Shown: in pieces, positions 34,201 to 43,408 of the stretch
How the letters are laid out: every line of letters begins with the position of its first letter
Position numbering within the stretch: the first letter of the stretch is position 1
Source of the DNA: Marisimplicoccus sp965655775
GTDB taxonomy: Bacteria; Bacteroidota; Bacteroidia; Flavobacteriales; Flavobacteriaceae
Direction of reading: 5' to 3'
Assembly (NCBI GenBank): GCA_965655775.1
Contig: CBFHHV010000002.1
Coordinates: forward strand, 1 to 64,000
Length of the DNA stretch: 64,000 bases
Made by a program: the position numbers and the translations under genes
Notes under the pieces: model-generated
Database searches by the model: none
Seen by the model: only the letters and a program-made list of their open reading frames with translations
Told to the model about the DNA's origin: nothing

Positions 34201-34704
34201 TTAGTCATCAGACCCAGCTCCTATAGCATATTGTCTTAAAGTTATAATCTTGCCATTCACTACATAGTAGCTCTCGTGGTGTAAGGTTGTATATTCTTCT
34301 CTATCTTCTGTAGCTGGATAGTCAACAGAGAATCCTGCTTGTACATGTTCACCACCAACTGAAGGATCAAGGTCAACAGAAAATGCATAATTATACGACC
34401 AAGTGACTGAATCACCACTGCTTATTGATTCAATAAAGGAATCAAATGTATTGGTATATGATCCGTTTGGTCTAATAACCTCAACAGAATCTGCAAAATA
34501 AGGTCTCATTCCCTCATAGTCTTCATTTGCCCATAATTCGTCGACAGTTGAGACTATATCAATAGCGTCTTGAGTACCAAGATGCCATTTAGTATCAGAA
34601 TTATCACCGGTAATAAAACCTATTGATCTTTCTGTCATATTAGATTCACATCCTACTAAAAAAATAGTAATTGCAAAAAGTATTGTAAAAATTGAATTTT
34701 TCAT
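34201..34704 (-). CDS. NTF2-like lipoprotein
   Basis: A 167-residue lipoprotein (lipobox LVGC). Mature sequence 'IVSTVDELWANEDYEGMRPYF' then 'ADSVEVIRPNGSYTNTFDSF' gives the NTF2/SnoaL-like pattern and 'HHESYYVVNGKIITLRQYAI' the last strands. It is on the opposite strand to the other two but has the same design, so the three likely form a family of secreted small ligand-binding or enzyme proteins. A good promoter lies just upstream. Confidence 0.7.
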   Translation of the reverse strand: MKNSIFTILFAITIFLVGCESNMTERSIGFITGDNSDTKWHLGTQDAIDIVSTVDELWANEDYEGMRPYFADSVEVIRPNGSYTNTFDSFIESISSGDSVTWSYNYAFSVDLDPSVGGEHVQAGFSVDYPATEDREEYTTLHHESYYVVNGKIITLRQYAIGAGSDD

Positions 34705-34721
34705 TGTAATTGATTAATTAA

Positions 34722-34749
34722 CAAATATAATAATATTTAAATAATTCAA
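34722..34749 (-). promoter_or_regulatory. Promoter of the minus-strand NTF2-like lipoprotein
   Basis: Read on the minus strand, TTG (34749-34747) is followed after 17 bases by TATATTTG (34729-34722), a full match to the Bacteroidota TTG/TAnnTTTG pattern, 17 bases before the start codon at 34704. Confidence 0.5.
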
Positions 34750-34924
34750 GATATATCATATTTGACATGTACTATTTTCAATATTATTTTTATATATATT
34801 TTAAGATTATAATATCAATTTAATTATTATATTCCGTAAATAAGGCTGTATCACATATAATTAATTACCTATTGTAAAAATTATAGATGTATTAATAATA
34901 CTTAAATTAGTACGTTATAAAATA

Positions 34925-34932
34925 TATATTTG
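34925..34932 (+). promoter_or_regulatory. Candidate -7 box of the RidA-like gene
   Basis: TATATTTG matches TAnnTTTG, 48 bases before the ATG of the RidA-like lipoprotein gene. The -33 region is AT-rich without a clear TTG. The 34705-34980 gap otherwise holds no recognisable gene. Confidence 0.35.
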
Positions 34933-34980
34933 GTAATATTAAAAAAAAGTGTAACCTTTACTTCTCATTAAAAAATAGTT

Positions 34981-35448
34981 ATGAAAAAATTATTATTGAT
35001 TCTTATTATAATCACCAGTTCGTGTGTTAGCACGAAGACACATAACACTTACACTAAATTAGATACTAAGATTGAGTATTATACTTCTAATGATACTAGA
35101 AATGCTGACTTTCCATTTTCTGACGCTACTATAGTAAATAATGTTATATATGTTGCCGGGCAAGTTGGCAATATTCCCGGAAATAATAATGTAGTTGAGG
35201 GAGGAATTAGAGAAGAAACTAAACAGACGATGAGAAACATTAAAGCAGTTCTTGAAGCAACCGGAAGTTCTATGGAGAAAATTTTCAAGTGCACATGCAT
35301 GCTCTCTGATATATCTGAATGGGGTGCAATGAGTGAAGAATATAAAAAGTTTTTTAAGAAAAATCAAAGACCTTCTAGGAGTGCCTTTGCAGGAACTGGA
35401 CTTGCTTTAGGTGCAAAAGTTGAGATAGAATGTTGGGCAATTAAGTAA
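34981..35448 (+). CDS. RidA/YjgF-family lipoprotein
   Basis: A 155-residue RidA-fold protein preceded by a lipoprotein signal (lipobox TSSC at residues 12-15). RidA enzymes deaminate reactive enamine/imine intermediates in the cytoplasm. The family features are present: 'VYVAGQVGNIPG'-like (here IYVAGQVGNIPG), 'EEGTKQTMRNIKAVLEATG'-like (REETKQTMRNIKAVLEATG), and the catalytic Arg in RPSRSAF with the terminal VEIECWAI. An exported, lipid-anchored RidA is unusual and suggests a different, extracytoplasmic substrate. Single gene with its own candidate promoter. Confidence 0.85.
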   Translation: MKKLLLILIIITSSCVSTKTHNTYTKLDTKIEYYTSNDTRNADFPFSDATIVNNVIYVAGQVGNIPGNNNVVEGGIREETKQTMRNIKAVLEATGSSMEKIFKCTCMLSDISEWGAMSEEYKKFFKKNQRPSRSAFAGTGLALGAKVEIECWAIK

Positions 35449-35649
35449 TTAACGCTTTTGTTTTGATGTAGACTCAGTAATTAACTCTGCAAGTAATTCA
35501 TCAGCTTTTTCATCTGCCTCTGATCTTTTATTAGAATCAAACTTCTTATATACTGAGATAAAATGATTGGCTGTTCGTTTACTAATTTTTTTAAGCAGTT
35601 GTGCTTCACGAACCCTTCTTAAGAAGATACTTTTTGAATTAAGTTGCAT
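35449..35649 (-). CDS. Small basic protein of unknown function (66 aa)
   Basis: A 66-residue highly charged, helical protein (LRRVREAQLLKKISKRTANH, then RSEADEKADELLAELI). No membrane segment or signal and no family recognised. It ends 1 base after the convergent RidA-like gene and is 106 bases downstream of the DUF5916 gene, so it may be transcribed from its own promoter. The even, sensible amino acid composition is the main support for it being real. Confidence 0.5.
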   Translation of the reverse strand: MQLNSKSIFLRRVREAQLLKKISKRTANHFISVYKKFDSNKRSEADEKADELLAELITESTSKQKR

Positions 35650-35755
35650 TGGTTTATAGTTGCTAACTAAAATAAGAAAAAATCTTAATTATAAGACTAT
35701 CTAATAGAGAATTTAAGTTTCTTATAGGGAGATTTAGTAATAAAAGAATATTAGA

Positions 35756-37990
35756 TTACTTGAAAAGGTACTGAAACTTCAAAAAAAGTTGAGTTTTATT
35801 TACTCTGTAATGGGGGGAATTATAATCTGTAAACTGATCAATATAATTTTGGTTCCCTCCTAGATAAAATATTGTATCTGGATTAGGTCTCCATGAAATT
35901 AAAGGCTGAAAATAAAACTGTTTTGAGAAGTCGTTATACTCGGATATTAACCTTAAATCTAACTCAGTATTAAATTGATATCTTAAGTCAAGCCTTCCAA
36001 TATATCCTTTAAAGTAATAATCATTTGAGTCCATATCTCTAATAGCTTGATAATTTATAGTTGGAGATATCCTAAAATTTTCATTAACTGATATTTCAGA
36101 ATCAAAACGAATATTCGTTTCAAATCCTAATTTTGGTGTTTCAAGCCTGTAAGCTATATCCTTACCCCATTTGTAAAATAAGCTAATATTCAAAAAATCT
36201 GTGGGTTGACTTTCAAATCTTATAAAATGATTAATAAAATCTCTAAACTGAGTATTTAAATGAGATTTAACAAAGTTATATTCATAGTTGTAAAGTACAT
36301 CTGTATTTAAAATAGTCAAGAATCCTATGTAAGTCTGAAAATTTGACCTTGAAATATCATGGCTATAATTATACTCGAAATCTTGCCTCAAAGATATTCT
36401 ATACCTCTGAAGCAAGCTTTTATTAGGGTATTGATTAAAACTATGCCAGAGGGTGTATTTTTTTTCATCATTTGTTGTTATAAATCCAAGGTCAGATCTA
36501 AACCCATCAGATATCTGACTATACTCTATATATGATCTCCAAGTTTCAGTATCTCTTCTTAAAGTTGCATAAACTGCATTACCATTTAAACTTTCACCGT
36601 CAAGTTTTACTGTTTTATTTCCAAATGTTTTGTCATTGTCAATTACATCTAGGTTAGGTTCTTTATTATCATTAAGAAATAATTCAAATTCAAATTTCCA
36701 AACATCAGAAAAATTAAAAAGTGCGTCAAAACCATAAAGACTTCCATAAGCATCTCCATCATAATATCTATTTGAGGCTAAAAGACCCATTTGGGTCTTA
36801 GAGTTTATAAAGTTTTGATATCTAATGATATTACTGAAACTACTTCCTACATTACCTCTAAAAGACTCATATTGTGTGGGAACAAGGTATGGTGTCTCTC
36901 TATCAAATGCACTAAGCATATAAAGTCTAGATTTACGACCTTGATTTATTATTTTGGAAGCAAATGATGGATCATTAATTGATCTTGAATTAAACACGTC
37001 AATTTGATAATCTAATGCATCTATTCCTCTAAGAAAGAAAGGTCTTCTTTCTGGATAATTAATTGCAGTTGGTGAGTTTATATCAATTCTAGTTGCATCC
37101 GATTCAACCTGCGAGAAATCAGGGTTAATTGTACCCTCAACTGAAAGATTCTTATTTAATTCCAAATTAAATCCAACGCCATAATTTAGTTTAGGTGTTT
37201 GAAAATTAATCCTATCATAGTACTTATCTCTTGTTCCTGAAATACTTGAACTAACGTAAGGTAAAAAGTTAAGTTTTTTCTCTATTACAATATCATCCAT
37301 TACTATTGTATGATCTAAAAGACAAAGTTGACAGCTTGCATCTCTACTTGATTTGCTTGAAGCTGCCCTAACCTCAACACCCTCATTTCCTTCATCCAAA
37401 TAACCACTAAATATTTTAATTTTCCATGCTTGTTTTTTTCCATTTGGAAATGGAATCTCTGAAAAAGGAATTATAAATTCAATTTCATAACCATCTTCCG
37501 TAACTCTTCCAGCAGATTTAAAATCATAATTTACATTTGAATTAACACTAGAACCTCCACCAGAACCGACACCAGGCAGTCTAATAGCATCACTCTGACT
37601 TCCAGAGGGATTTGAATTAAGAATTACATTATTTCTTGCATCTCCATATGTATCAATTGCAAGGCCTGTAAAATCTCCCCTCCATATTGCCCTATTATCT
37701 CTAGTTGTTAAAGGTGCAATAACTTTAGTTCTTTTTGCTTTGACTCCAACATAAAGAAATTTATCAGAGTAAGTAAAAAAACCTATGGTTTCCTGGGATG
37801 GTAAAGTATTAAAACTTGGGGCTTCTTCATAAATAACTTCAAGAATTTTAGCTTCATTAATTTCTTGATCTGATACAACACCATCAAGAATAAATTTTTC
37901 TTCTTCTATCTTATTAAGCTCTAAAATGATGTCCTGAGAAAAGGAGAATAAGCTATTAATAATAAAAAATAGTGTCAGTAGTTTTTTCAT
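35756..37990 (-). CDS. DUF5916-family outer-membrane protein with CBM9-like domain, copy A
   Basis: A 744-residue exported protein (signal ends FSFSQ). The N-terminal about 220 residues resemble family 9 carbohydrate-binding modules ('FILDGVVSDQEIN', 'FLYVGVKAK', 'DGYEIEFIIPFSEIPF'), and the rest is the DUF5916 beta-strand-rich region including 'VEGTINPDFSQVESDATRID' and 'NYPERRPFF'. It ends in SPHYRVNKTQLFLKFQYL followed by FK, an outer-membrane beta-signal. The family is common in Bacteroidota and has no proven function. Last of a minus-strand operon, 43 bases after paralogue B. Confidence 0.88.
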   Translation of the reverse strand: MKKLLTLFFIINSLFSFSQDIILELNKIEEEKFILDGVVSDQEINEAKILEVIYEEAPSFNTLPSQETIGFFTYSDKFLYVGVKAKRTKVIAPLTTRDNRAIWRGDFTGLAIDTYGDARNNVILNSNPSGSQSDAIRLPGVGSGGGSSVNSNVNYDFKSAGRVTEDGYEIEFIIPFSEIPFPNGKKQAWKIKIFSGYLDEGNEGVEVRAASSKSSRDASCQLCLLDHTIVMDDIVIEKKLNFLPYVSSSISGTRDKYYDRINFQTPKLNYGVGFNLELNKNLSVEGTINPDFSQVESDATRIDINSPTAINYPERRPFFLRGIDALDYQIDVFNSRSINDPSFASKIINQGRKSRLYMLSAFDRETPYLVPTQYESFRGNVGSSFSNIIRYQNFINSKTQMGLLASNRYYDGDAYGSLYGFDALFNFSDVWKFEFELFLNDNKEPNLDVIDNDKTFGNKTVKLDGESLNGNAVYATLRRDTETWRSYIEYSQISDGFRSDLGFITTNDEKKYTLWHSFNQYPNKSLLQRYRISLRQDFEYNYSHDISRSNFQTYIGFLTILNTDVLYNYEYNFVKSHLNTQFRDFINHFIRFESQPTDFLNISLFYKWGKDIAYRLETPKLGFETNIRFDSEISVNENFRISPTINYQAIRDMDSNDYYFKGYIGRLDLRYQFNTELDLRLISEYNDFSKQFYFQPLISWRPNPDTIFYLGGNQNYIDQFTDYNSPHYRVNKTQLFLKFQYLFK

Positions 37991-38033
37991 ATAATTAATT
38001 AGAAAGGAAATTAAGATAAAAGTTTGTTTAAAG

Positions 38034-40307
38034 CTATGATTTAATTAAATACTGGAATTTTAAAAATAACTGAGTTTTATTAACTCTATAATGAGGAGAA
38101 TTATAATCTTGAAACTGATTAATCATATTTTGATTACCCCCAATATAAAAAATTGTATCAGAATTTGGTCTCCATGATATTAATGGTTGAAAGAATAATT
38201 TTTCTGAAAAGTCATTATACTCAGATATTAATCTGACTCCCAAAAACGATGTAAACTGATATCTTAGATCAAGCCTTGCAATATATCCATTAAAAAAGTA
38301 TTCATCTGATTCAAGCTTTCTTAGTTTTGAAAAATTAATTGAGGGTGTTACAGAGAAGTTGTCATTTAATGTAAAGTCTAGTGTTAAGTTATAATTTAAT
38401 CTTTTACCTAAATCAGGTATCTCCTCTCTAAAGGCAATATCTTTACCAAATGAAACCCCTGATACTATATTAACAAACTTGAAGGGTTTTAGGCTAAGAG
38501 TAAATCTATGATTTTCATAATTTTCAAATTTTTTATCTAAAAATGAATTTAAAAAATTAAACTCATAATTATAAAAAAGACTTGAGTCTAAAACTGAAGC
38601 AATTGTAAAATATCCTTCAATTTTACTATCAGTATAATTATTTGAGTAATCATATTCAAGCTCGTATCTAGATGAAATTGAAAGTCTTTTTATTAAATCT
38701 TCATTTAAATAATTTGTGTAACCTTGATAAAAAGAAATTCTTTTTAAATTATTTTCAACTATAAAACCGAGGTCTGATCTAAATTCAGGAGAAATGTCAT
38801 AATACCTAATCCTGGTTGACCAGTTTTCGCTATCTCTTCTGAGAGTTGAATATAATGCAGAACCATTAAATGACTCACCATCAAGTGCTACAGTGAAATC
38901 TGAAAATCTTTCATCTGAATCTATCCAATCGGCAATTACTTCCTTGTTGTAATTCAAAAATAACTCATACTCAAACTTCCAATACCTAGAAAAAGTAAAA
39001 AGACCATCTGTACCAATGACATTATTATAACCATCTTCATTAAATCTTTTGTACAATGATGTAACCCCAATTTGAGAATTTTGATTTAATACATTTTGAT
39101 ATCTTAAGATGTTATTAAAGCTTTTTGAACCAACACCAGAGAATGATTCATATTTTGTTGGAACAAGAATTGGAGTATCTTCATCAATAGCTGTAAGTAT
39201 AAAAATTCTTGATTTTTTTTTCTGAGCTATTATTTTTGAAGCAAATATTGGATTGTTAATTGCCCGAGAGTAGAACACATCTAGAGAGAAGTCTAATGAT
39301 CTGATTCCTCTGTTAAAAAATGGTCTTTTTTCAGGGTAATTTATAGCAGTAGGGGAATTTACATCTATTTCCGTAACGTCCGCTTCTACTTGAGAAAAAT
39401 CAGGATTTAGAGTTGCTTCTATTGAAACGTTTTTATTAATATCTAGATTTATTCCCAATCCATAATTAAGTCTTGGGTCTGAATAATTTATTTTTTCATT
39501 TAGAAATTCTCTAGAACCTGAAATATTCGATGATAAATATGGAAGTAGATTGAATGTTTTTTCAATTTCAATGTCATTCATCACAATTTCATCATCCAAT
39601 TGACATAGTGAACAAGAATTATCCCTGTCCAATTGAGATGTATTAGATTCAACAAATATACCTTGTCTATCTTTTTCAATATATCTTGTAGTTAATCTTA
39701 TTTTCCATTTTTGATTTTTTGAGTTTGGAAAAGAAATTGATGAAAAAGGTATTTTAAACTCAACCTCATATCCGAAATCGGTTAATCTTCCAGCTGTCTC
39801 AAAATCGTAATTAGACTCTGCTGACCACCCCTCAGCACCTGGACCGCCTCGTTGAACTCCTCTTGGTTCTATTCTTGAAGCATCTAGTTGACTTCCAAGA
39901 GCATTGGCAACAAGTCCTACCCAACTTCTTGCATCTCCATATGTGTCAAATTGAATACTTACCATATCCTGACCTGTTCCAAACATTCTAAAATCGTCCC
40001 TAGGAAGTACTGATGCTTTTACATCATCTCTGTACGCCTGAAAGCCTATGTACAAAAACTTACTTGTATATGTCATATAAGCTAATGTTTTATTTGTTGA
40101 AGGAATGTTATAACCTGGTGAAATTTCATTATTAATATCAAAAACTTTTGAATCCTCAACCTCTCTGTTATTGATAACTCCATCAATATTTATTTGATTA
40201 GAGTCTTTTTTTAATAAAACATGTGTTCTTATTTGTGAATAAGAATTAAAAAAGGTAGACATCAAAAAGGCTAGAAGAAAGAATTCTCGATATGATTTTC
40301 TATTCAT
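38034..40307 (-). CDS. DUF5916-family outer-membrane protein with CBM9-like domain, copy B
   Basis: A 757-residue paralogue of the neighbouring gene with the same layout: signal peptide (FNSYSQ), CBM9-like domain ('INIDGVINNREVED', 'FEVEFKIPFSSISFPN'-like), the conserved 'LNPDFSQVEADVTEIDVNSP' and 'NYPEKRPFFNRGI', then a barrel-like C-terminus ending SPHYRVNKTQLFLKFQYL plus IKS. The last 18 residues shared with copy A are identical, while the middle differs widely, a sign of tandem duplication. The start codon overlaps the stop of the preceding small membrane gene (ATGA). Confidence 0.88.
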   Translation of the reverse strand: MNRKSYREFFLLAFLMSTFFNSYSQIRTHVLLKKDSNQINIDGVINNREVEDSKVFDINNEISPGYNIPSTNKTLAYMTYTSKFLYIGFQAYRDDVKASVLPRDDFRMFGTGQDMVSIQFDTYGDARSWVGLVANALGSQLDASRIEPRGVQRGGPGAEGWSAESNYDFETAGRLTDFGYEVEFKIPFSSISFPNSKNQKWKIRLTTRYIEKDRQGIFVESNTSQLDRDNSCSLCQLDDEIVMNDIEIEKTFNLLPYLSSNISGSREFLNEKINYSDPRLNYGLGINLDINKNVSIEATLNPDFSQVEADVTEIDVNSPTAINYPEKRPFFNRGIRSLDFSLDVFYSRAINNPIFASKIIAQKKKSRIFILTAIDEDTPILVPTKYESFSGVGSKSFNNILRYQNVLNQNSQIGVTSLYKRFNEDGYNNVIGTDGLFTFSRYWKFEYELFLNYNKEVIADWIDSDERFSDFTVALDGESFNGSALYSTLRRDSENWSTRIRYYDISPEFRSDLGFIVENNLKRISFYQGYTNYLNEDLIKRLSISSRYELEYDYSNNYTDSKIEGYFTIASVLDSSLFYNYEFNFLNSFLDKKFENYENHRFTLSLKPFKFVNIVSGVSFGKDIAFREEIPDLGKRLNYNLTLDFTLNDNFSVTPSINFSKLRKLESDEYFFNGYIARLDLRYQFTSFLGVRLISEYNDFSEKLFFQPLISWRPNSDTIFYIGGNQNMINQFQDYNSPHYRVNKTQLFLKFQYLIKS

Positions 40308-40489
40308 TCAGGTTTTTTTTTTAAACCTAGGAAACTTTTGATTTGATTAGATGATCTGAACCATATTGCAATAGCACACCAAATAGAACCCAAAGGTATC
40401 CACCAAAGTACTGCTAAAAGTGCATAATACTCTTTTTTATTTGCCTTTTTAACTTTTTCTTTAAGTTTTGTGTAACTAAGGTTTTTCAT
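40304..40489 (-). CDS. Small membrane protein (61 aa)
   Basis: A 61-residue protein with a lysine-rich N-terminus (KLKEKVKKANKKEYYALLAV), one long hydrophobic segment (LLAVLWWIPLGSIWCAIAIW) and a basic tail. Unrecognised. It lies 15 bases downstream of the DUF2490 gene, and its stop overlaps the DUF5916 start by 4 bases, so it is almost certainly translated as part of the same operon and may be an inner-membrane partner. Confidence 0.65.
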   Translation of the reverse strand: MKNLSYTKLKEKVKKANKKEYYALLAVLWWIPLGSIWCAIAIWFRSSNQIKSFLGLKKKPE

Positions 40490-40504
40490 TGAAGATGAAT
40501 AAGG

Positions 40505-41179
40505 CTAATTAAAACTATACTTAAGTGAAATAATATTTGCAGAGGAATTTGGACTATACTTTTCTTTATATTTCTGATAAAAATAACGCATTGTTATACT
40601 TTGAGATTTAGTTGTGTTTATTTTCTTTCTTATTCCATATCTGTAAGCTTTTTGTTCATTACCCTCTATTTCATCAAAATATTCAAAATAAATTTTTGGA
40701 TTATTTGACCAGTCTTTCATTTTTAATTCAATCAAAGGCCTTAAACGAAACCTCTTCTTAGATCTATTCTTTCTATCCAGTGAGAAACGATTTTGATATG
40801 CAGCTCTTAATTCAAAATTAAATTTATTTGAATTGAATTTTTTTTCGATTCCAAGCCTATATCGCATCATATTTTCAAAACCTTTAATGCCACCACTATT
40901 ATCATTTCTACTGTAATATCTTAATTGGCCTGATAAGGTTAATTTATCTATTGGTTCATATGATATCTCTGACTCAGTTATATATGTATCAACAACATTA
41001 AGGTCTTCTTTTAATCTAAAATGTTGACTTAAATCTATTTTCAACAAATCATTGATTTCAAAACCATACTCAACAGAGGACCATCCTTTTAATTCATTTG
41101 ATTGTGACAAACTAAAATTACTCAGTAGCATGAAAAATATTATGACAAAAAATTTGGCTGCTCCTTTAGTAATAAACAT
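40505..41179 (-). CDS. DUF2490-family putative outer-membrane protein
   Basis: A 224-residue exported beta-rich protein. I start it at the ATG at 41179, which gives a normal signal peptide (FFVIIFFMLLSNFSLSQ) and overlaps the upstream DUF4956 gene by 14 bases; the longer frame adds a non-signal N-terminus. DUF2490 hallmarks seen are 'GWSSVEYGFEINDLLKIDLSQ', 'LSGQLRYYSR', 'RYRLGIEKKF' and 'RPLIELKMKDW'. These proteins are thought to be outer-membrane barrels in Bacteroidota and often sit with DUF4956 proteins. Confidence 0.75.
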   Translation of the reverse strand: MFITKGAAKFFVIIFFMLLSNFSLSQSNELKGWSSVEYGFEINDLLKIDLSQHFRLKEDLNVVDTYITESEISYEPIDKLTLSGQLRYYSRNDNSGGIKGFENMMRYRLGIEKKFNSNKFNFELRAAYQNRFSLDRKNRSKKRFRLRPLIELKMKDWSNNPKIYFEYFDEIEGNEQKAYRYGIRKKINTTKSQSITMRYFYQKYKEKYSPNSSANIISLKYSFN

Positions 41180-41780
41180 AAGTAGTAATGATGTTAAGGT
41201 TTTTATCAATCTTGAATACCTTAAATGTCTTGACATTAATGTTAAGATTTTTTTCTTGCTTTTTAATTTCATCATCAATTATCTTTTTAATATTTCCATC
41301 AGAGTACTCAAGCTGCAAGACTATTCTTCTATTGATATCTTCTGCTAATGGGTGAACCTTATTATATGAAAATTTCATTAGAATAAATTCTCCAAAAATT
41401 ATAAATAGTATAACCGTTAAGTTTATAATAATTAGTTCACTTACTGATAAAAACTCTTCAGATAAAGCGTTAATTACTGCCATTCCAATAGTAATAAATA
41501 AATAAGTCATTTCTTCCGTTTGAATAGGTTGAGTCCTGTACCTTATTATCCCAAAAATTGCAAATAAACCAAGAGCCATCCCAAGGTTAAGATCAAAATT
41601 CTTTAAAGTAAAACATAAGAAAAATACTATCAAACTAATCATCAAAAATGAAAAAGAAAAACGCCTTAAAACCATTTGTTTTGAAATTATTAGAATCATA
41701 GAGGCAATAAAAAATGTATTTACAGAAAATCTAATTAGAGCTGTATTCCAATCAAACTCGACAAGAAGTAAAGATGTCAT
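41166..41780 (-). CDS. DUF4956-family membrane protein
   Basis: A 204-residue protein with about four membrane helices followed by a cytoplasmic alpha/beta tail. The family signature is LGLFAIFGIIRYRTQPIQ followed by TEEMTYLFITIGMAV. In other Bacteroidota such proteins are often encoded with VTC-type polyphosphate polymerase domains; none is seen in this window. First gene of the operon DUF4956 - DUF2490 - small membrane protein - DUF5916 - DUF5916. The function is unproven. Confidence 0.8.
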   Translation of the reverse strand: MTSLLLVEFDWNTALIRFSVNTFFIASMILIISKQMVLRRFSFSFLMISLIVFFLCFTLKNFDLNLGMALGLFAIFGIIRYRTQPIQTEEMTYLFITIGMAVINALSEEFLSVSELIIINLTVILFIIFGEFILMKFSYNKVHPLAEDINRRIVLQLEYSDGNIKKIIDDEIKKQEKNLNINVKTFKVFKIDKNLNIITTYVYY

Positions 41781-41867
41781 ATTTTATGTGTTTATGGGAT
41801 AAGTTATTAAATATATGGTAATCTAAATTTTAATCAAAATGGTTTGGTGATAGTCAAAATAATGAAT

Positions 41868-43127
41868 CTATACCAACGACATTTCTTTAACTGCCTTGAC
41901 AAAAATATCAAGCTCTTCTGTTGTGGTGAAAATATTTGGGCTTATTCTACAGCCTTTTACATTTGCATAATCTATAGCAACTGTGAAGATATTATACTCA
42001 TCAAATAATATATTTTCCATTTTAGATGGACTTATATTTGTAAGTCCGACATTCCCAATACCACAACTTCTTTGCATATCAACAGGAGTATTTACAACAA
42101 TATTTTTAATATTTCTCAATTGATCAGACCAATATCTTTGTAAAAATCTCATTCTATTCTCCTTTCTTTCCATCCCAATCCATTTTATGTAATCAATTGA
42201 ATTTGAAATAGCAAGATCAGTATGAACAGGATGAGTCCCAATATGATTTAATCTTTTAATATCTGACTTATCAGTATTTCCGTTGGCTAATAAAGGCCAG
42301 ATTCTATGAGTTTTATTTTTATTTACATAAAGTAATCCCGCTCCAAGTGGAGTAGCTAACCATTTATGTAAACTTGACCCATAATAGTCACAATTAAAAT
42401 CATCAATTGAAAAGTCGAAGTGTCCAACACAATGAGCTCCATCTACCATCACCTCAACTCCATAGCTATGTGCCATTTGACATATTTTTTTGATTGGTAG
42501 TATTTGACCTGTAATATTTATCATATGACAAACCATAATAAGTTTTGTTTTACTTGTGATTTGACTTTCATATAAGGATACTATTTCTTCATCATTTTTC
42601 GGATGATTTGGTACCGATATTATTTTGTTGACTACACCATATCTGTTTGAAATTTGTTCAAACATTTCTTTCATTGTCCCATAATCTTGTTTTGCATAGA
42701 TTGCCTCATCACCTTTTTTCCAGGGAAAACCTGAGATCACAAGATCTAGAGACTCAGTTGCATTTCTTGTAATGGCAATTTGATCAGAAGTAGAGCCAAC
42801 TAAATTTGCAAGCTCACTTGTAACTCTATTTTTATTTTTATTTAAAGCTTTTCTCATATAATATGAACCTTCAATATTTACATGCTTAACATGATTTATA
42901 AAATGATCTAGTATAGGATTAGGAATTATATTGTAGTAACCACTTTCAAGATTAATATATTCATCTTTGAGGGTATAATGAGATCTCACTGTTTTCCATA
43001 ATATATCTTCATTATTTATGACAGGAAGATTTTTTGAAATAGGCTTAAAATCACTTAATTCACTAGCAGAAATTAAAGGGGAAAATGATAAGGCACCCAA
43101 TGATTTTATAAATCTTCTTTTATCCAT
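41868..43127 (-). CDS. Exported class V aminotransferase-fold PLP enzyme
   Basis: A 419-residue PLP-dependent enzyme of the class V fold (cysteine desulfurase/isopenicillin-N epimerase-like group). The PLP lysine is in SSLHKWLATPLGAGLL; 'MVDGAHCVGHFDFSI' supplies the Asp that contacts the pyridine ring, and 'ITRNATESLDLVIS' the phosphate site. The N-terminus MDKRRFIKSLGALSFSP is twin-arginine-like, so it would be folded before export to the periplasm. The substrate cannot be read from the sequence. Its promoter would lie between it and the divergent Kazal gene. Confidence 0.83.
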   Translation of the reverse strand: MDKRRFIKSLGALSFSPLISASELSDFKPISKNLPVINNEDILWKTVRSHYTLKDEYINLESGYYNIIPNPILDHFINHVKHVNIEGSYYMRKALNKNKNRVTSELANLVGSTSDQIAITRNATESLDLVISGFPWKKGDEAIYAKQDYGTMKEMFEQISNRYGVVNKIISVPNHPKNDEEIVSLYESQITSKTKLIMVCHMINITGQILPIKKICQMAHSYGVEVMVDGAHCVGHFDFSIDDFNCDYYGSSLHKWLATPLGAGLLYVNKNKTHRIWPLLANGNTDKSDIKRLNHIGTHPVHTDLAISNSIDYIKWIGMERKENRMRFLQRYWSDQLRNIKNIVVNTPVDMQRSCGIGNVGLTNISPSKMENILFDEYNIFTVAIDYANVKGCRISPNIFTTTEELDIFVKAVKEMSLV

Positions 43128-43159
43128 TTAATTAGTAATTTTATTTCAATTTAATAAAA

Positions 43160-43375
43160 ATGTTTAAGCATCTAGTTTTTTATTTATTGATTTTCACATT
43201 GTTGGTTGGATGCTCAAAATCTGATAATCAATCTTGTAAGTCTGAAAAAATACAAATTGCATGTACTAAAGAATACATGCCAGTATGTGGTTGTGACAAT
43301 ACTACTTATTCCAATAAATGCGTAGCACAATCAGAAGGAGTAAATACTTGGAGTATTGGCGCATGTAATGATTAA
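43160..43375 (+). CDS. Kazal-type serine protease inhibitor lipoprotein
   Basis: A 71-residue lipoprotein (lipobox LVGC) with one Kazal domain: 'ACTKEYMPVCGCDNTTYSN' then 'KCVAQSEGV' and a final 'GACND'. Six cysteines are in the disulfide pattern of the Kazal fold, and the P1 region lies between the first cysteines (CTKEYMPVC). Such proteins block serine proteases outside the cell. It precedes the IDO-family gene on the same strand by 33 bases. Confidence 0.85.
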   Translation: MFKHLVFYLLIFTLLVGCSKSDNQSCKSEKIQIACTKEYMPVCGCDNTTYSNKCVAQSEGVNTWSIGACND

Positions 43376-43408
43376 TTTTTCCATACATTTATATCAAAAC
43401 CCAATACA

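Noticed and set aside
34705..34980. Possible small RNA or gene in the AT-rich gap
   Set aside because: No convincing reading frame, tRNA-like fold or terminator was seen; only two promoter boxes.
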